This document shows, piece after piece, positions 1 through 13,800 of a stretch of 64,000 nucleotides of DNA. The stretch spans positions 29,889 to 93,888 of the forward strand of contig JAEUIZ010000048.1 in assembly GCA_016793805.1 (NCBI GenBank). The letters run 5' to 3'. The position numbers and the translations under genes are program-made. The notes beneath the pieces are model-generated. The model was not told the DNA's origin and made no database searches. It saw only the letters and a list, made by a program, of their open reading frames with translations. Numbering within the stretch: position 1 is the stretch's first letter; each line of letters starts with the position of its first letter. This DNA comes from Phycisphaerae bacterium. Its GTDB lineage: Bacteria > Planctomycetota > Phycisphaerae > Phycisphaerales > UBA1924.

Positions 1-374
1 GTGGGGCGTCGAAGTGGCAGACGATCCGTCGGATCGTGCTGCCGGGGGCGATGCCGGGGGTTCTGACGGGGACGATCCTGGCGATGACGCGCGGGGCGGG
101 GGAGGTGGCGCCGCTGATGCTGGTGGGGGTTCTCAAGAGCGTGTCGCAACTGCCGGTGGATCTGCAGGCGCCGTTCCTGCATCTGGACCGGAGTTTCATG
201 CACCTTGGGTTCCACATCTTTGACCTTGGGTTCCAGAGCCCGGACTCGGACGCGGCGCGGCCTTTGGTGTGGACGACGACGCTGTTGCTGGTGGTGGTGG
301 TGGTGGTGCTGAACGTGGCGGCGATCTCGATGCGAGGGCGGCTTCGTGCTCGCCTCCGAGCGGGGGCCTTCTAA
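1..374 (+). CDS. pstA: PstA, phosphate ABC transporter permease (3' end only)
   Basis: The last 124 codons (frame from base 3) of the inner-membrane permease that, with PstC, forms the channel of the high-affinity phosphate importer. The fragment starts in the cytoplasmic coupling region, with [16 protein letters not shown] followed by [20 protein letters not shown], the EAA-type loop typical of PstA that contacts the ATPase. A hydrophobic final helix, rich in Leu and Val, lies near the C terminus and is followed by Arg-rich residues. The stop codon is only 2 nt before the pstB start, so the two are co-transcribed and probably coupled. The 5' part lies outside the window. Confidence 0.9.
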   Translation, partial: GASKWQTIRRIVLPGAMPGVLTGTILAMTRGAGEVAPLMLVGVLKSVSQLPVDLQAPFLHLDRSFMHLGFHIFDLGFQSPDSDAARPLVWTTTLLLVVVVVVLNVAAISMRGRLRARLRAGAF

Positions 375-376
375 CG

Positions 377-1297
377 ATGTACGCACGCATGGCAAGCCTT
401 CCCCCGCGTCCAACTCCGGAGTCGATCGCGTTGCCCGCGCCCTCGGGCCGTGGCGCGCCGGGGGGCGGCGCGATGTCGGTGATCGAGGCGATCCGGGCGG
501 GACGGACGTTCGAGCCGGCGGTGCACCCGCAGATCGCGCTGGAGCCGTTTGTGCTGCAGGCGAGCGGGTTCTCGCTGTGGTACGGGAAGGCGCAGGCGCT
601 GCACGGGGTATCGATGCACGTGCCGCGAGGGAAGGTGACGGCGCTGATCGGGCCGTCGGGGTGCGGGAAGTCGACGTTCCTGCGGTCGGTGAACCGGCTG
701 AACGACCTGATCGACGGGGTTCGGGTGGAGGGGCGGCTGGTGCTGAGCGGGCAGGACCTGTACGCGCCGGACGTGGACGTGATCGACCTTCGGAAGCGGA
801 TGGGGATGGTGTTCCAGAAGCCGAACCCGTTCCCGATGTCGATCTTCGAGAACGTGGTGTATCCGCTGCGGGTGGACGGGGAGAACCGGCGGCGGATGCT
901 GGAAGAGGCGTGCGAGCGGTCGCTGCGGGGCGCGGCGCTGTGGGACGAGGTGAAGGATCGGCTGCGGCAGTCGGCGCTGGGGCTCTCGGGGGGTCAGCAG
1001 CAGCGGCTGTGCATCGCGCGGGCGATCGTGGCGGACCCGGAGGTGCTGCTGCTGGACGAGCCGTGCTCGGCGCTGGACCCGATCGCGACGCTGCGGATCG
1101 AGGAGTTGATCCACGAGATCAGCCAGCGGTACACGGTGCTGATCGTGACGCACAACATGCAGCAGGCGGCGCGGCTGAGCGACTTCACGGCGTTCATGTA
1201 CCTGGGGCGGCTGGTGGAGTTCGGGCCGACGGCGGAGATTTTCCAGAGGCCGCGATTGCCGGAGACGGAGCAGTATGTGACGGGGCGGTTTGGTTGA
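377..1297 (+). CDS. pstB: PstB, phosphate-import ATPase
   Basis: ATP-binding subunit that powers phosphate import through PstA/PstC. Of 306 residues, Walker A (GPSGCGKS) lies near residue 92, the signature LSGGQQQR near 203 and Walker B with LLLDEP near 225. [15 protein letters not shown] is characteristic of PstB. The product is about 50 residues longer at the N terminus than usual PstB (250-260 aa). The extra segment is Pro/Ala/Gly rich, and an in-frame ATG at 473 would give a more typical 274-residue protein. I chose 377 because it follows the pstA stop by 2 nt, but the true start could be 473. No phoU follows: the next gene is convergent. Confidence 0.93.
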   Translation: MYARMASLPPRPTPESIALPAPSGRGAPGGGAMSVIEAIRAGRTFEPAVHPQIALEPFVLQASGFSLWYGKAQALHGVSMHVPRGKVTALIGPSGCGKSTFLRSVNRLNDLIDGVRVEGRLVLSGQDLYAPDVDVIDLRKRMGMVFQKPNPFPMSIFENVVYPLRVDGENRRRMLEEACERSLRGAALWDEVKDRLRQSALGLSGGQQQRLCIARAIVADPEVLLLDEPCSALDPIATLRIEELIHEISQRYTVLIVTHNMQQAARLSDFTAFMYLGRLVEFGPTAEIFQRPRLPETEQYVTGRFG

Positions 1298-1315
1298 GGC
1301 AGGGGAGGGGGTCGA

Positions 1316-1852
1316 TCAGGACTTGGGGCGGCTCATGGGGCCGATGAGGATGACGGCGCGGGAGCGAGCGGCGATGGGAGTGCCGCGCTCGGGGGTGAAG
1401 ATGGTGACGAGTTCGGCCTCGGAATCCTGGAGTTGGTCGCGGCCGAGGAGGGAGAGGTCGAAGACGAATCCCGGGCCGGGGGGGAGGTTGGCCCTGGCGG
1501 CGGCGGTTTGTTTGGCGTCGAAGCGCCAGCGGTGGATGACGGAGGCGTCGCGGCGTTCGAGCCGGAACTCGAAGGAGCCGGTGGCGCGCATGGGGACGGG
1601 GTTCTCGGCGGCGCCCTGGAAGACATAGACGAAGACGCGGCCGGTGTCGCGGAAGCGGTTGGCGTCGGTGTCGGCGAAGTCGGAGACGCTGGCGGAGACG
1701 GTGCCCGGGGTGCCTGTGGGGGAGGCGGGGCGAGAAGGGGAATCGGCGACGCAGGCGGGGAGGATGGCTGGGGCGAGGAGGAGGATCGCGCGAGGCAAGG
1801 CGGCAAGCCGGCGTGCGTCGCGGGAGGAACGGCGGCGTAGGGGAGGGATCAT
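1316..1852 (-). CDS. Putative lipoprotein at the end of the secretin operon
   Basis: A 178-residue protein whose family I do not recognise. The N terminus has basic residues, a hydrophobic Leu/Ala stretch and a lipobox (LPAC, Cys34), so it is probably lipid-anchored. The mature part is mostly predicted beta and contains a FVYVFQ strand segment. Its ATG overlaps the stop of the giant secretin gene by 4 nt, so translation is probably coupled and it belongs to that system. A lipoprotein encoded right after a secretin could act like a pilotin that targets or stabilises the secretin (inference only; pilotins are too diverse to recognise by eye). Confidence 0.75.
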   Translation of the reverse strand: MIPPLRRRSSRDARRLAALPRAILLLAPAILPACVADSPSRPASPTGTPGTVSASVSDFADTDANRFRDTGRVFVYVFQGAAENPVPMRATGSFEFRLERRDASVIHRWRFDAKQTAAARANLPPGPGFVFDLSLLGRDQLQDSEAELVTIFTPERGTPIAARSRAVILIGPMSRPKS

Positions 1853-4800
1853 GGTTGGGGGCCCTTGCCGGAGCCGGTGGCGGGGCGTTCGAAGCGGGTG
1901 GAGCGTTCCATCTCGTCGCGGACGGACTCGGGCTCTTCGAGGGACTCGATCTTGGAGTCGAGGAACTTGGACTGGCGTTCCTCGTGGTCGGGGGAGTCGG
2001 AGTAGATGACGCGCGGGGTGAGGATGACGAGGAGTTCGGTTTTGACTTCGGTGGTCTGGGAGGAGCGGAAGATGGACCCGATGCCGGGGATGTCGCCGAG
2101 GAGCGGGACCTTGGTTCGGCGTTGATCCTGGGTGGTCTGGCGGAGGCCGCCGAGGACGACGGTCTGGCCGTCCTTGACGGTGACGGTGGTCTGGAGGGTG
2201 CGTTTGTTGATGATGGGGGCGAGGAAGTCCTCGGAGATCTGGGTGGTTTTCTGGCTGACGGTGGAGATTTCCGGGGAGATTTCCATGCGGACGAAGCCGT
2301 CGGGGCTGATGGAGGGGGTGACGTTGAGTTTGATGCCGACGTCCTCGCGTTTGACGTCGGCGCGGATGGAGCCCTGGGGGGTTCGCTCGGTTCCCTGGAC
2401 GATGGCGATGTTGTCGCCGACGTTGATGGAGGCGGGCTCGTTGTTTCGGGCCTGGAGGTAGGGACCGGAGAGGACCTGGAGTCGTCCCTGGGCTTCGAGG
2501 GCGCGGAGGATGAGTTCGAAGTCGGAGGAGGCGAAGGTGAGGTTGGGGACGCCGAGTGCGGCGGCGACGCCCGCGCCGGCGGCGAGGCCGGCGAAGTTGT
2601 AGTTGTCGCCCCCGATGTTCTTGAGTTTGAGGTCGGCGCCCCAGGTGTCGGAGGAGTCGACGGTGACCTCGGCGAGGAGGACCTGGATGACGACCTGGGG
2701 TGGTGCGGAGTCGAGTTCCTTGACCATCTTGAGGACCATGTCCATGTAGCGGGGGGAGGTGGAGATGACGAGTTTGTTGCTCTTCTCGTCGCCGACGACG
2801 GTGACCTCTTGTTCGAGTTGTCGCATGACGGAGCCGGACTGGTCTGGGCCGAGGAGTTGGCGCTGGAGGTCGGACTCGCCCTTGAAGTAGGACTGGAGGG
2901 TGGTGGCGACGTCGAGGGCCTTGGTGTTTCGGACGGCGTAGACCTGCTGGGTGCGTTCGGTGGCCTCGATGGCGTCGAGGTCATGGACGACCTCGCGGAC
3001 GCGGGCGAGGTATTCCTCGGTGCCGCTGACGATGAGGGTGTTGGTGCGAGCGTCGATGGCGATGGAGAGTTCCTGCCGCTCGTCGGGGACCGGGGTGAGT
3101 GTGGAGGCGGGCTCGGCCCCCCCTCCACCGGGCTCGGTGGGTGCGGGCGAGGGGACGAGGACGTAGCGGTTGCCCTGCTGGCGGAGGGTGAAGATGTCGC
3201 GGAGGAGGTCGGCCATCTGGCGGACGTCGGCGTTGACGAGGCGGAAGGACTCGATGCGACGGGCGCCGGCGGAGGTGGTGTCGAGGTCGTCGATGATGTC
3301 CTGGACGATGGCCATGATCTCGGGTGGGGCCTTGACCATGACGGAGTTGGTTCGGGAGTCGGAGGTGAGGCTGACCTGCTCGCGGATGGCGCCGTCGATC
3401 TGGGCCTCGGTGGGCGGTGCGCCGGTGTCGCGTTGGAGTCGGCCGGCGAGGGACTCGCGGAAGAAGCGGAGGCGTGTGGCCTGTCGGGAGGCGGACTCGG
3501 GGCTGCCGCCGACGGGCCTGCCGGCGAGGACGCCCTGGAGGAGAGTGACGACCTCGATGGAGTTGGCGGAGCGGAGGGAGATGCGGCGGATGTCCTGGGC
3601 GGTGACGACGTCGGCGGATTCGAGTCGTTGGACGAGGGCGCGGACGGCGGCGAGGTCGTCGTCGGTGCCGGTGACGACGAGGGCGTTGAGGCGGTCGTTG
3701 GGGAGGACGTTGACGGCGCCGGAGCCGCGGCGTGCGTTCTCCTTGTCGGCGTAGAGGGAGCGGACGGCCTGTGCGGCGTCGGCGGCGCGGCCGGACTTGA
3801 GTTGGATGAGGTCGGTGCGTGTGGACTCGGCGAGGGCGGCGTTGCCGGAGGAGAGGGTGGCGACGAGTTCGCGGACGAGGCGGAGGTTCTCGTCGCTGCA
3901 GGCGACGATGAGCATGTTGTTGGCGGCGTCGGCCTCGATGCTGAAGGCGTCGGTGGGGCTCTTGATCTCGCCGGTGCGTTGGGCGGCCTGGATCCGCTCC
4001 TGCATGAGGCGGGCGATACGCGGGGCGAGGGCGGCGGCGTCGGCGCCGGTGACGGGGACGACGTGGAGCCCGACGGTGGCGTTGGAGCGTTCGGAGTCGA
4101 GGGTTCGGAGGAGGGACTCGAGGATGGAGAAACTGCGGGGGCTGGTGGAGACGATGAGGGCGTTGGTGCGGAGGTCGGCGGAGACGATGAGGCGGTCCTC
4201 GGGCTTGGCGGCGGGGTCGCGCTCGCGCTGGCGGAAGATGTCGGTGACGACGCTGGCGACGCGATCGGCGGCGGCGTGGACGAGGGGGAAGGTGCGGACG
4301 GTGTTGGCGGCGCTGGCGGCCTCGACGTCGAGCATGGCGACGAGTTCGCGGACGACGTCGGCGTTGGCGCGGGAGCCGACGACGATGAGGGCGTTGAGTT
4401 GGGGCTCGGGGAGGATGACGAGGCCGGAGAGGGGCGCGAAGAGGTCGGCCTCGATGCGGGCGGAGGGGTCGTCGATGGACCTGCCGCCGCGGAGCATTCG
4501 GAGTCGGCCGACTTGCTTCTGGAGGCCGAGGGCCTCGGGGGAGAGGGTCTGTCCGCGGACGAGGACGTTGGTGAGGGTGGCGGCGAGGGTGGCGGCGTCG
4601 GCGTGCTTGAGAGGGACGAGGACGGGCTCGATCCACTTGGCGACCTGGTCGGAGTCGAGGTCCTTGATGAGGACCTCGACGAGGGCGACGGCTTCTTCGC
4701 GGCCGGCGACGACGAGGGTGTTGGTTCGCTCGTCGACGGAGACGGCGACCTCGCCGGCGAGGGCCTTGCCGGTGGCGGTGGTGGGGAGGCCGGAGCGGCC

Positions 4801-7800
4801 GGTGCCTGGGAGTTTGCGGAGGGCGTCGCCCTGACGGAAGAGGTCGTCGACGACGGCCTTGGCGCGGACGGCGGAGGCGTTGGAGAGTGGGAACATTCGG
4901 ACGACGACGGCGTCGCCGATGGGGAGTGCGTCGAGGGTACGGATGACCTCCTGGAGCGAGGCGACGTTGGTCTCGGTGGAGGCGATGATGACGGAGTTGG
5001 TCTGGGCGTCGGGGATGAGGCGGATGGGGACGGCGAGGTCGAGGGCGAGGTCGCCCTGCCCGATGCCGGGGCGGGCCATGGAGAGGCGTCGGACCTGCTC
5101 GACGAGCGCGGCGGCGGGGGCGGTGGCGGCGGGCGAGGTCTGGGGCCGGAGCATGGATTCGAGGGTGGCGACCATGCCTTGGGCCGCGGCGAGTTTGAGG
5201 GCGACGACGGCGACGCGCTGCTCGGGGGCGAGCGGGGCGGCGTCGAGGGCGCGGATGAGGGCGACGATGGACTCGCCGTCCTTGGGGCTGGCGACGACGG
5301 CGAGGGCTCGGCGCGTGGTCAGCGGAACGAGGCTGACGGGCTCGGAGACGATGCCGGGGCGGTCGTCGGCGGGGGGGCGGGTGACGCCGAGTTGTTCGAG
5401 TTGGCGGCGGACTTCCTCTGGGGAGTTGTTCTGGACGTCGATGATGAGGACGGCCTGGCCGAGGCCGGCGCCGATGGCGCCCGGGGCGGCGGGGGGCTGC
5501 GGTGGGAGGCCGCCGTCGAGTTCGCGGACGACGCGCTCGATCTCTTCGAAGAGGCGTCCGCTGCTGGCGACGACGAGGGCGTTGGAGGAGCGGTCGACCT
5601 CGACGGAGAAGGGCTCGTTGGCCTGTCGGGCGGCGGGGGTGAAGGTGGCGGCGAGGGCGCGCTGGAGTCGAGCGGCGGGGACGTTGCGGACGGGGAGGAC
5701 GCGGACGGTGGCGCGGGCCTTGTCGCCCTGTTGTTCGAGTGCGGCGGCGAGGGCCTTGATCTGGGCGAAGTCGCGTTCCTCGGCGCGGATGACGAGGGAG
5801 TTGCTGGCGTCGTCGCCGACGATGACGACGGAGCGCGGGCCGGCCTGGCGTCCACCGGGGCCCATGAAGAGTTCACGGACGGCCTGGGCGATCTGGGAGG
5901 CCTTGCCGGAGGTGAGCGGGAGGACGTGTGCCTCGGGGTACTTGACGAAGTCGGGGATGTCGAGGGACTCGACGAGGGAGCGGATGCGGAGCATGTCCTG
6001 TCGGCCGGCGAAGACGACGAGGGAGTTGGTCTGCTCCTCGGCGGAGACGGAGGGGCGGTCTTCCTTGTCGACGAGGATGGTGGGGACGACGGGCTCGTCG
6101 TCCTGGCGGCCGGTGCGGCGGGTCTGGCGCTCGGCTTGCGTGCGGCGGATCTGGTCTTCGACGGGGGCGCGGAAGCCCTCGTTGAGGGCGCGGGCGACGC
6201 TGGCGGCCTGGGCGTGCTTGAGGGGGATGACGGCCATCTGGCGTGTGGTGTCGTACTCCTCGATGTCGAGTTTCTTGAGGAGGGAGCGGATGCCCTCCCA
6301 CTCGGCGTCGGCGGCGCTGATGACGAGGGAGTTGGAGGCGGGGTCGGCGATGACGGTGGCGGTTCGAGCGGCGGGTGAGGCGGCGGCGGAGGCGCCGCTG
6401 CCGTAGAAGTTCTTGAGGGCGCTGGCGGCCTGCTCGGCCTTGGCGAACTGGAGTTTGACGAACTCGGTCTTGCGAGGGGATTGGGTGGGGACGTCGAGCG
6501 CGGCGATCATGCGGTCGATGTCCTTGAGTTGGTCGGGGGTGCCGGAGAAGGTGAGGGAGTTGTCCTCGCGGGTGTAGTCGACGACGGGGTCGGGCTCGCC
6601 GGCGGAGCGAGGGCGTCCGCGGAGCATGGCGCTGAGGGTGTACCAGGCGTCGTAGGCGTCGGCGTTCTTGAGGACGACGCGTTTGAGTTCGACGAGGGGG
6701 CGGTCGAGTTCGACGTCGATGCGGGCGATCTGGTCCATGACGACCTGGACGGTCTCGTCGGAGCCGGAGATGAGGAGGGTGTTGTTGCGGCGGATGGGGG
6801 TGATGCGGACCTTGAGGCCCTGGGGGAGGGCGGCGCGGAGTGCGGCGGCGACCTCCTCGGCGCGGGCGCTCTTGAGGTTGGCGGTGATGAGGCGCTCGCC
6901 CTCCTGGGAGGGGGGCGTGTCGAGGGTCTGGATGAGGGCGCGGACCTGGGGCTGGTCGTCGGCCTGGGCGGAGACGATGACGCGGCCGGCGGAGGGCTGG
7001 GCGGTGACGATGACCTGGGCCTCGGGGCGGCCGGCGCCGCGGGGGAACTGGGCGCGGACGAGGTTGGCGATCTCGTCGGGCTCGCGGTTCTTGAGGACGT
7101 AGACCTCGACCTGGCGGTCCTTGCCGAGTTCGGGCTGGTCGATGAGGGCGATGAGGTCGCGCGCGACGGCGAGGCTCTTGTCGTCGGCGGAGATCATGAG
7201 GAGGTTGCCGTCGGCGGAGGGGACGATGGAGACGGCGTCGGGCGGGAGGCCCTCGGCCTCGGCGCGGTCGGCGAAGACGCGGCGGAGGCTCTCGGCGGCG
7301 CGGGGTGCGGCGGCGTGTTTGAGGGAGATGGAGACGAGGGTGGAGGGCCCGCGGCCGCCGGCGCTGGCGAGTTCGCGGACGTGTACGAGGGCCTGCTCGA
7401 CGCGGGGCTGCTTGCCGATGAGGAGGAGGAGGCGTCGGCCCGAGTCGACCTGGACGGAGACGCCGTCGGGATCGGGGCCCCACCAGGAGCGCCATTCCGG
7501 GGAGCGCATGGCGGACTCGATGAGGCGGGCCATGGCGGGGAGGTCGCCACGGTTGACCTGGACGGCGCGGACGACGGTTTGGGTTTTCTGGTCTTGGGGC
7601 TTGTCGAGTTCGGCGATGATCTTGATCATCGTTTCGATGGTCTCGCCCTGTCCCATGAGGACGACGCTGTTGATGCGTTCGTTGGTCTCGACGAAGAGTT
7701 TGTCCTCGCCGCCCTGGTCGTCGGAGCCGGAGCGGCCCCAGGGGGAGTAGAACACGGAGTACCCGCCGGAGCGTTCGAACTGCAACTGGTAGGCGATGTT

Positions 7801-10800
7801 CTCGATGGTGCTGGAGATGTCGGTGACGCGGGCGTTCTGGAGGGGGATGATGCGGTACTGCATCTGCTTGCCGCGGGAGGGCTTGTCGAAGTTCTGGGCG
7901 AGGGACTGGAGTTGTGCGAAGTCCTCGTCGGTGGCGGAGACGATGAGGGTGCCGCTGCGGCGGTCGCCGGCGATGGCGACGCGGCCGGCGGGGCGTTGAG
8001 ATCCGCCGCGGGAGAGGACCTGGGAGCGGTCCTGGAAGAAGCGCTGGAGTGCCTGGGCGACGATCTGGGCGTCGGCGTGTTCGAGTTTGATGTAGCGGAT
8101 GGGAGCGGCGGAGGCGTCGGCCTTGTCGATCTGGGCGACGAGGGACTTGATCTGGTCGAGTTGCTCGGCGGGAGCCTTGACGACGATGAGGCTGGAGGCT
8201 TCCTGTGCGGAGACCTGGACGCGGTCGCGGAGGCCCGGGTTCTTGCCGACGACGACCTGCTCGACCATCTGGCGGACGGCCTGGGGCGAGGCGGCGGCGA
8301 GGGGGATGATCTCGACGCGGAGGCCGGCGTCCTCGGCGGAGGAGTCGAGGGATTCGAGGAGGCGTGCGACCTCGGCGTGCTGGGGGTCGGAGGCGGTGAC
8401 GAGGAGGGCGTTGGTGCGTGCCTCGGCGACGAAGCGGGCGCGGGGGAGTTCGTCGGCGGCGGCGCCCTGGCGCTGGGCGTCGAAGAGGCCCTGGAGGGTG
8501 GAGGAGAGGTCGGCGGCCTGGGCGTGGCGGAGGGGGTAGCGACGGATGGCGAGTCGATCGGCGGTGGGGGACTGGTCGATGAGTGAGAGGAAGCGGTCGA
8601 TGATGGGGAGCGCGGCGGCGGGGGCGGCGACGATGATGGCGCTGCCGCCGGGGTCGGCGGTGAGGCGGACGGTGGAGGGATCGAGTTTGCCGTGGGTCTC
8701 CTGGCCGTCGGGGCCTTGGAGTGTGAACTCCTGGGCGCCGCGGAGTCGTTGGGCCTGCTGGCCTCGCGGGCGCGGGCTGATGAGGTCGCGGACGGCGGTG
8801 ACGGCGCGGTCGGCTGGGATGGTGGAGAGGCGGTAGACCTTGACGACGGTGGAGAGGCCGGGATCGGTCTGGGCGAGGGCGCGGATGACCTCGGCGACGG
8901 GCTGGAAGTCGGTGTCGTTGGCCCAGACGATGAGGGCGCCGCCGGCGGGATCGGGGGCGACGGCGACGGCGCCGGTGAAGCCGCCGGGGTTGGTGGCGGT
9001 GGCGCGGCCGAGTTGCTGGACGGTCTGTCGGACGACCTGGGCGACGGCGTCGGCGTCGAGCGCGGGCGGGAGCGAGACGACGCGGACGCGTGTGGGCTCG
9101 GCGGGGATCTGGGCGATGAGTTCTGCGGCGAGGCGGGCGAGGCGGTCTGTCGCGCGCGGGGAGCCGACGACGACGAGGGAGTTGGTGGCGGGATCGACGG
9201 CGATGGTGACGGCGGGCTCGTCGGCGGGGGGGGTGGCGGTGCGCGGCGCGGGCTGGGCCGGGGGCTCGTCGATGAAGGCGAGCGCGGCGGCGAGGATCGC
9301 GTGCTGGAGCGTGGCGGGGAGGCCGATGGGCGTGTCGAGGTTGGAGCGGGGCTTGGCGGGCTCGTCGGGGGGCGGCGGGGTGGGCTTGCGCCGGCCGGTC
9401 ATGAGTTCCTCGGCGGAGATGACCTCGACCTTGGAGCCCTGCTCTTCGAGGATCCGGCGGAGGGTCTGGGCGACGAGGGCGGCGTCGGCGCGGGAGCGAT
9501 CGACGGGGACGAGTCGCATCTGCCGGCTGGAGGCGAGTGTGGCGGCGTCGAGGCGAGCGACGAGGTCCTCGATGGCGCGCATCTGATCGGCGGAGGCGCG
9601 GACGATGAGGGAGTTGCTGGCGGGATCGACGCGGACGACCGCGGGCTCGGCGCCGCTCCCGGATGCCCCGTGCTCATCGGCGAGGACGGCCTCGATGGAC
9701 TGGGCGAGAGTGGCGGCGTCGGCGTTCTGGAGGGTGATGACGCGGAGGGGACGGCCGGGGCGATTGCCGGGGTCGGCGTCGAGTTCGGCGATGATCTGTT
9801 CGGCGAGGTCGAGGGTGGGGGCCGGGGCGGTGATGATGATGGCGTTGGTGAGGCGGTCGGCGGCGATCCGGGCCTCGTCGTCGATCTTGCCGCCGGATTG
9901 GGCGAGGTACTGCCCGACCTGCCAGGAGGGGAGGAGGGAGAGGACGGACTGCTTTTTGAGGAGGGTTTCGAGGACTGGGGCGAGGGCGTCGGCGCGGGCG
10001 TGGCGGAGGCGGACGGTTCGGACGCCGAGCCCGCCGGCGGCGCCGCGGGCGTCGAGTTCCTTGATGAGGGTCGCGGCGCGTTCGATCTGGCGGGTGGTGC
10101 CGACGATGACGACGGAGTTGCTGGAGGGCTCGGCGGAGACGGAGGCGGGGGGCGAGGCGGCTTCCTCGGCGGCGAGGGTCTTGGCGATGGTGTCGGCGAC
10201 GGACTTGGCGTCGGCCTTGGTGAGGCGGAAGACGCGCATCTCGGTGGCGGAGGCGGCGCCCTGCTGGTCGAGGGTGGCGATGAGGGCGTCGGCGATGAGG
10301 AGGGCGTCCTCGGGTGCGGAGATGACGAGGGTGTTGGAGCCGGTGTCGGCGGAGACGTCGACGAGGGCCTCGGCCTCGGCGGCGGACTTGCCGGCGGCCT
10401 CGCGCTGCTCGCGGACGCGGCCCCGGACGACCTTGGAGACGACGGCCTGGAGGCGATCGGCGCGGGCGTTCTTGAGGGCGTACATCTTGACGCCGGTGGC
10501 GGGGCGATCGGGGGCGCCGTCGATCTTCTTGAGGACGGCCTCGACGTTGGCCATGGCGGCGGTGGGCCCGCTGACGATGAGGGTTCGGCTGGCGGGCTCG
10601 ACATCGACGGAGATGGGGACGAGGGCGGCCTCGGGGGTTCCGGCCTGGAGGGCGCCGCTGGCGGCGGCGGCGCGGAGGGCGGCGGCGGCGGCGTTGAGGT
10701 CGGCGCGTTCGACGCGGTAGGTTCGGAGTTCGACGTGGCCGGCGAGTTTCTGCTGGTCGAGGCTCTTGACGATCTGCTCGAAGCCGGCGAGGCGCTTGGC

Positions 10801-13800
10801 GGGGGCGTCGACGATGAGGGAGTTGGTGGCGCGGTCGGCGCGGACGACGACCTCGCGCGGGCGCTGGAGGTCGGGCCTGGGCTGGCGGGTGCGCGGGTCG
10901 AGCGGCATCGGGGGCTCGGGGTACATCGCGTCGATGGTTCGGGCGAGTTCCTCGGCGCGGGCGACCTTGAGCGGGAAGATGCGGATCTCGCGGCCCTCGG
11001 CGTCGAAGGCCTGTTGGGTGTTGAGTTCGCCGACGACGGACTCGATCTCGGGGAGGGTGTCGGGGTGGGCCGAGACCATGAGGGTGTTGGTGGCGGGGTC
11101 GGCCTCGATGCTGACGGGCTTGCGGGCGCGCTCCTCGACGGGCCGACGGTCGAAGGAGGACTGGAGCATGGCGGCGATGGCGGCGGCGTCGGTGGTTCGG
11201 AGGCGGAGGATGCGGAGCGGGGGCCGCTCGGCGGTGCTGCGGCTGTCGAGGTTCTTGGCGAGCGCCTCGATGATGGGGAACTGGGAGGGCTGGGCGGCGA
11301 CGAGGAGGGAGTTGTTGTCCTCGATGGCCTCGATGACGGGGTCGGCGCCGCCCTTGATGCGGAAACTCTCGCTGGAGGTGATGAGGTCGGTGAGGAAGGA
11401 CCGGACGGCGGCGGCCTTGGCGTTGCGGAGTTCGAGGAGGCGGACCTCGCGGGCCTGGCCCTGCTGGCGCGAGAGTTCGTCCATGACGCGGGCGAAGCGC
11501 TGCATGGCCTCGGCGTCGGCGACGACCATGAGGGAGTTGCTGGTGGCGTCGACGGTGATCTCGACGGGGTTGGCGTCGGGGATCTGGGCGGTCTGGGCCT
11601 TGTAGATGGCCAGGGCGCGCTCGCGGACTTCTTCGGCGCGGACGTTGGAGACGGGGAAGATGCGGAGGCCCTTCTCGACGGGGACGGCGGAGAGGTCCTT
11701 GAGCATCTTCTCGACGCGATCGAAGGTGGTGGCGTCGCCGGCGACGATGAGGGTGGAACTCTTGGGCTCGGTCTCGACGATGACCTGGACGGCGGGCCTG
11801 CCGGGCTGGGCGGGTCCGACGAGGATGCCGCGGGAGGCCATGCCGTTGAGGGTGCGGGCGATGGCGTCGAGGCTGGACCCGGTGACGTGGTAGGTTCGGA
11901 GTTCGCTCTGCGGCGGGAGTTCGACGCGGTCGAGTTTCTCGGCGAGGGCCTCGATGGACTCCATCTGGTCCTGGGCGGCGTAGATCATCAGGGTGTTGCT
12001 GGCGGGATCGGCGGAGACGGTGACGGGCTTGGGCTGCTGGAGCCAGGGCATCGGGCGGTTCTGGCGATCGACGGGGACCGGGGGCACGGGGTACAACTTG
12101 TCGAGGGCGGCGGCGACGTCGACGGCCTTGGCGAGTTTGAGGGGGAAGAGGCGGGTGACCTTGGTGGCGCCCTCGACGCGCTCCTTGGCGTTGAGTTCGG
12201 CGACGAGGCCCTTGATCTCCTCGAAGAGGTCGGGATGGGCCGAGACGATGAGGGTGTTGGTGGCGGGGTCGGCGCGGACCTCGACGGGCTTGGCGGCGCG
12301 GTCGGGCTGCGGGCGCTTGGAATACTGCTCGTTGAGCATCTGGGCGACGGCGGAGGCCTCGGCGGCGCGGAGTTGGAGGAGTTTGAGCGGGGGGAGCGGG
12401 CCCTCGGCCCGGTCCAGCCGCGAGACGAACTCCTGGATGAGGCGGTGCTGGGCGTCCTCGGCGGTCACGAGGAGCGCGTTGGTGGACTCGACGACTCGGA
12501 TCGTGGGGGCGGGCACGGTCCGCGCGGGGTCGATCGGGTCGGCCGACGCGATGAAGTCCGTGAGCGGCTTGACGAGGTCGGCGGCGCTGGCGCGCTGCAC
12601 GTCGATGACGCGCGTCGTGCGCTGCGGGGGCACGAGTTGCTGGGCCTGCGTCAGGAGGTCGGTGAACAGGCGCATGGCGTTGGGGGAGGCCGTCACCAGC
12701 ACGCTCCCGGTCACGCGGTCGAGTTCGGCGTCCACGGGCCCGGCCTGGTCCTCGGGGACGCCGGCGGTCTGCGACTCGTAGAGGGCCTTGACGCGGGCGA
12801 GCAGCCCCGCGGGATCGGCGCCCGAGAGGCGGACGACGCGGAACTGCTTGGAGCCGGGCTGCTCGGTGTCGAGTTGGGCGACGAGGCGCTCGATGACGGA
12901 GGCCTGGTCCGGGCGTGCGCGAACGATGAGGGACTTGAGTTCGTCCACGGGCTCGATCTGGGGCTCGACGTAGGCGCTCCCGTCATCGGGCGTGAGCATG
13001 GGGCGCAGGAGCCGCGAGAGGCGCGGCGCGAGCACGGACGGGACGGCGCGTTTGAGCGTGTAGGTGCGGGAGTCGAGGTCAACGACGACGGAGGCCTCGG
13101 CGGTTCGGAGCAACTCGGCGAACTGCTCGATGGCGGCGCGGGCGCCGATGAGGGTGACGGTGCGCGAGGCGGCGTCGGCGGAGGCGGCGACGGGCGCGGT
13201 CTTGTCGCGTCCGGCGGCGAGGTGGAGCGATTGCGCCTTGGCGAGGATGGCGACGGGATCGCCCGAGGCGATGCGCACCTGGCGGATCTCCTTGGCGACT
13301 TCCGGGGGCACGTCGAGGCCCTTGACGAGCGTCTCGAACGCGGTGAGGTCGGCGTCGTTGCCGGCGGCGACGAGCCCGTGCTGGTCGGGGGTGGGCGCGA
13401 ACTTGACGGCGGCGGACTGCCGCGAGGTTTGGAGGCGAGGGATGATCTGCTCGACGGCCTGTGGGGTGATGTGGGAGAGGCGGATGACGGCGGCGCGGCG
13501 TTCGGGGACGGGGGCGGAGTCTGTGCCGCGCTTGATGGCGGGGTCGAGTTCGCCCAGGAGTGCGACGGCCTGGAGCATGAGGGAGGACTGGGCGACGATG
13601 GTGAGTTTGGCGGCGTCGTGGAGGGGAACGATGACGGGGCGGCGCGCGGCCTCGACGGAGGCGAAGAGGGGCGCGAGTTGGGCGGCGGCCTGCTGTGGGG
13701 TGATGGATTCGAGGGCGAAGGTCATCATCTGCTGCTCGCCGAGGCCGCCATCGGGGACGTCGAGGAGGGCGATGAGTTCCTCGACGACCTTGATGCGCGC

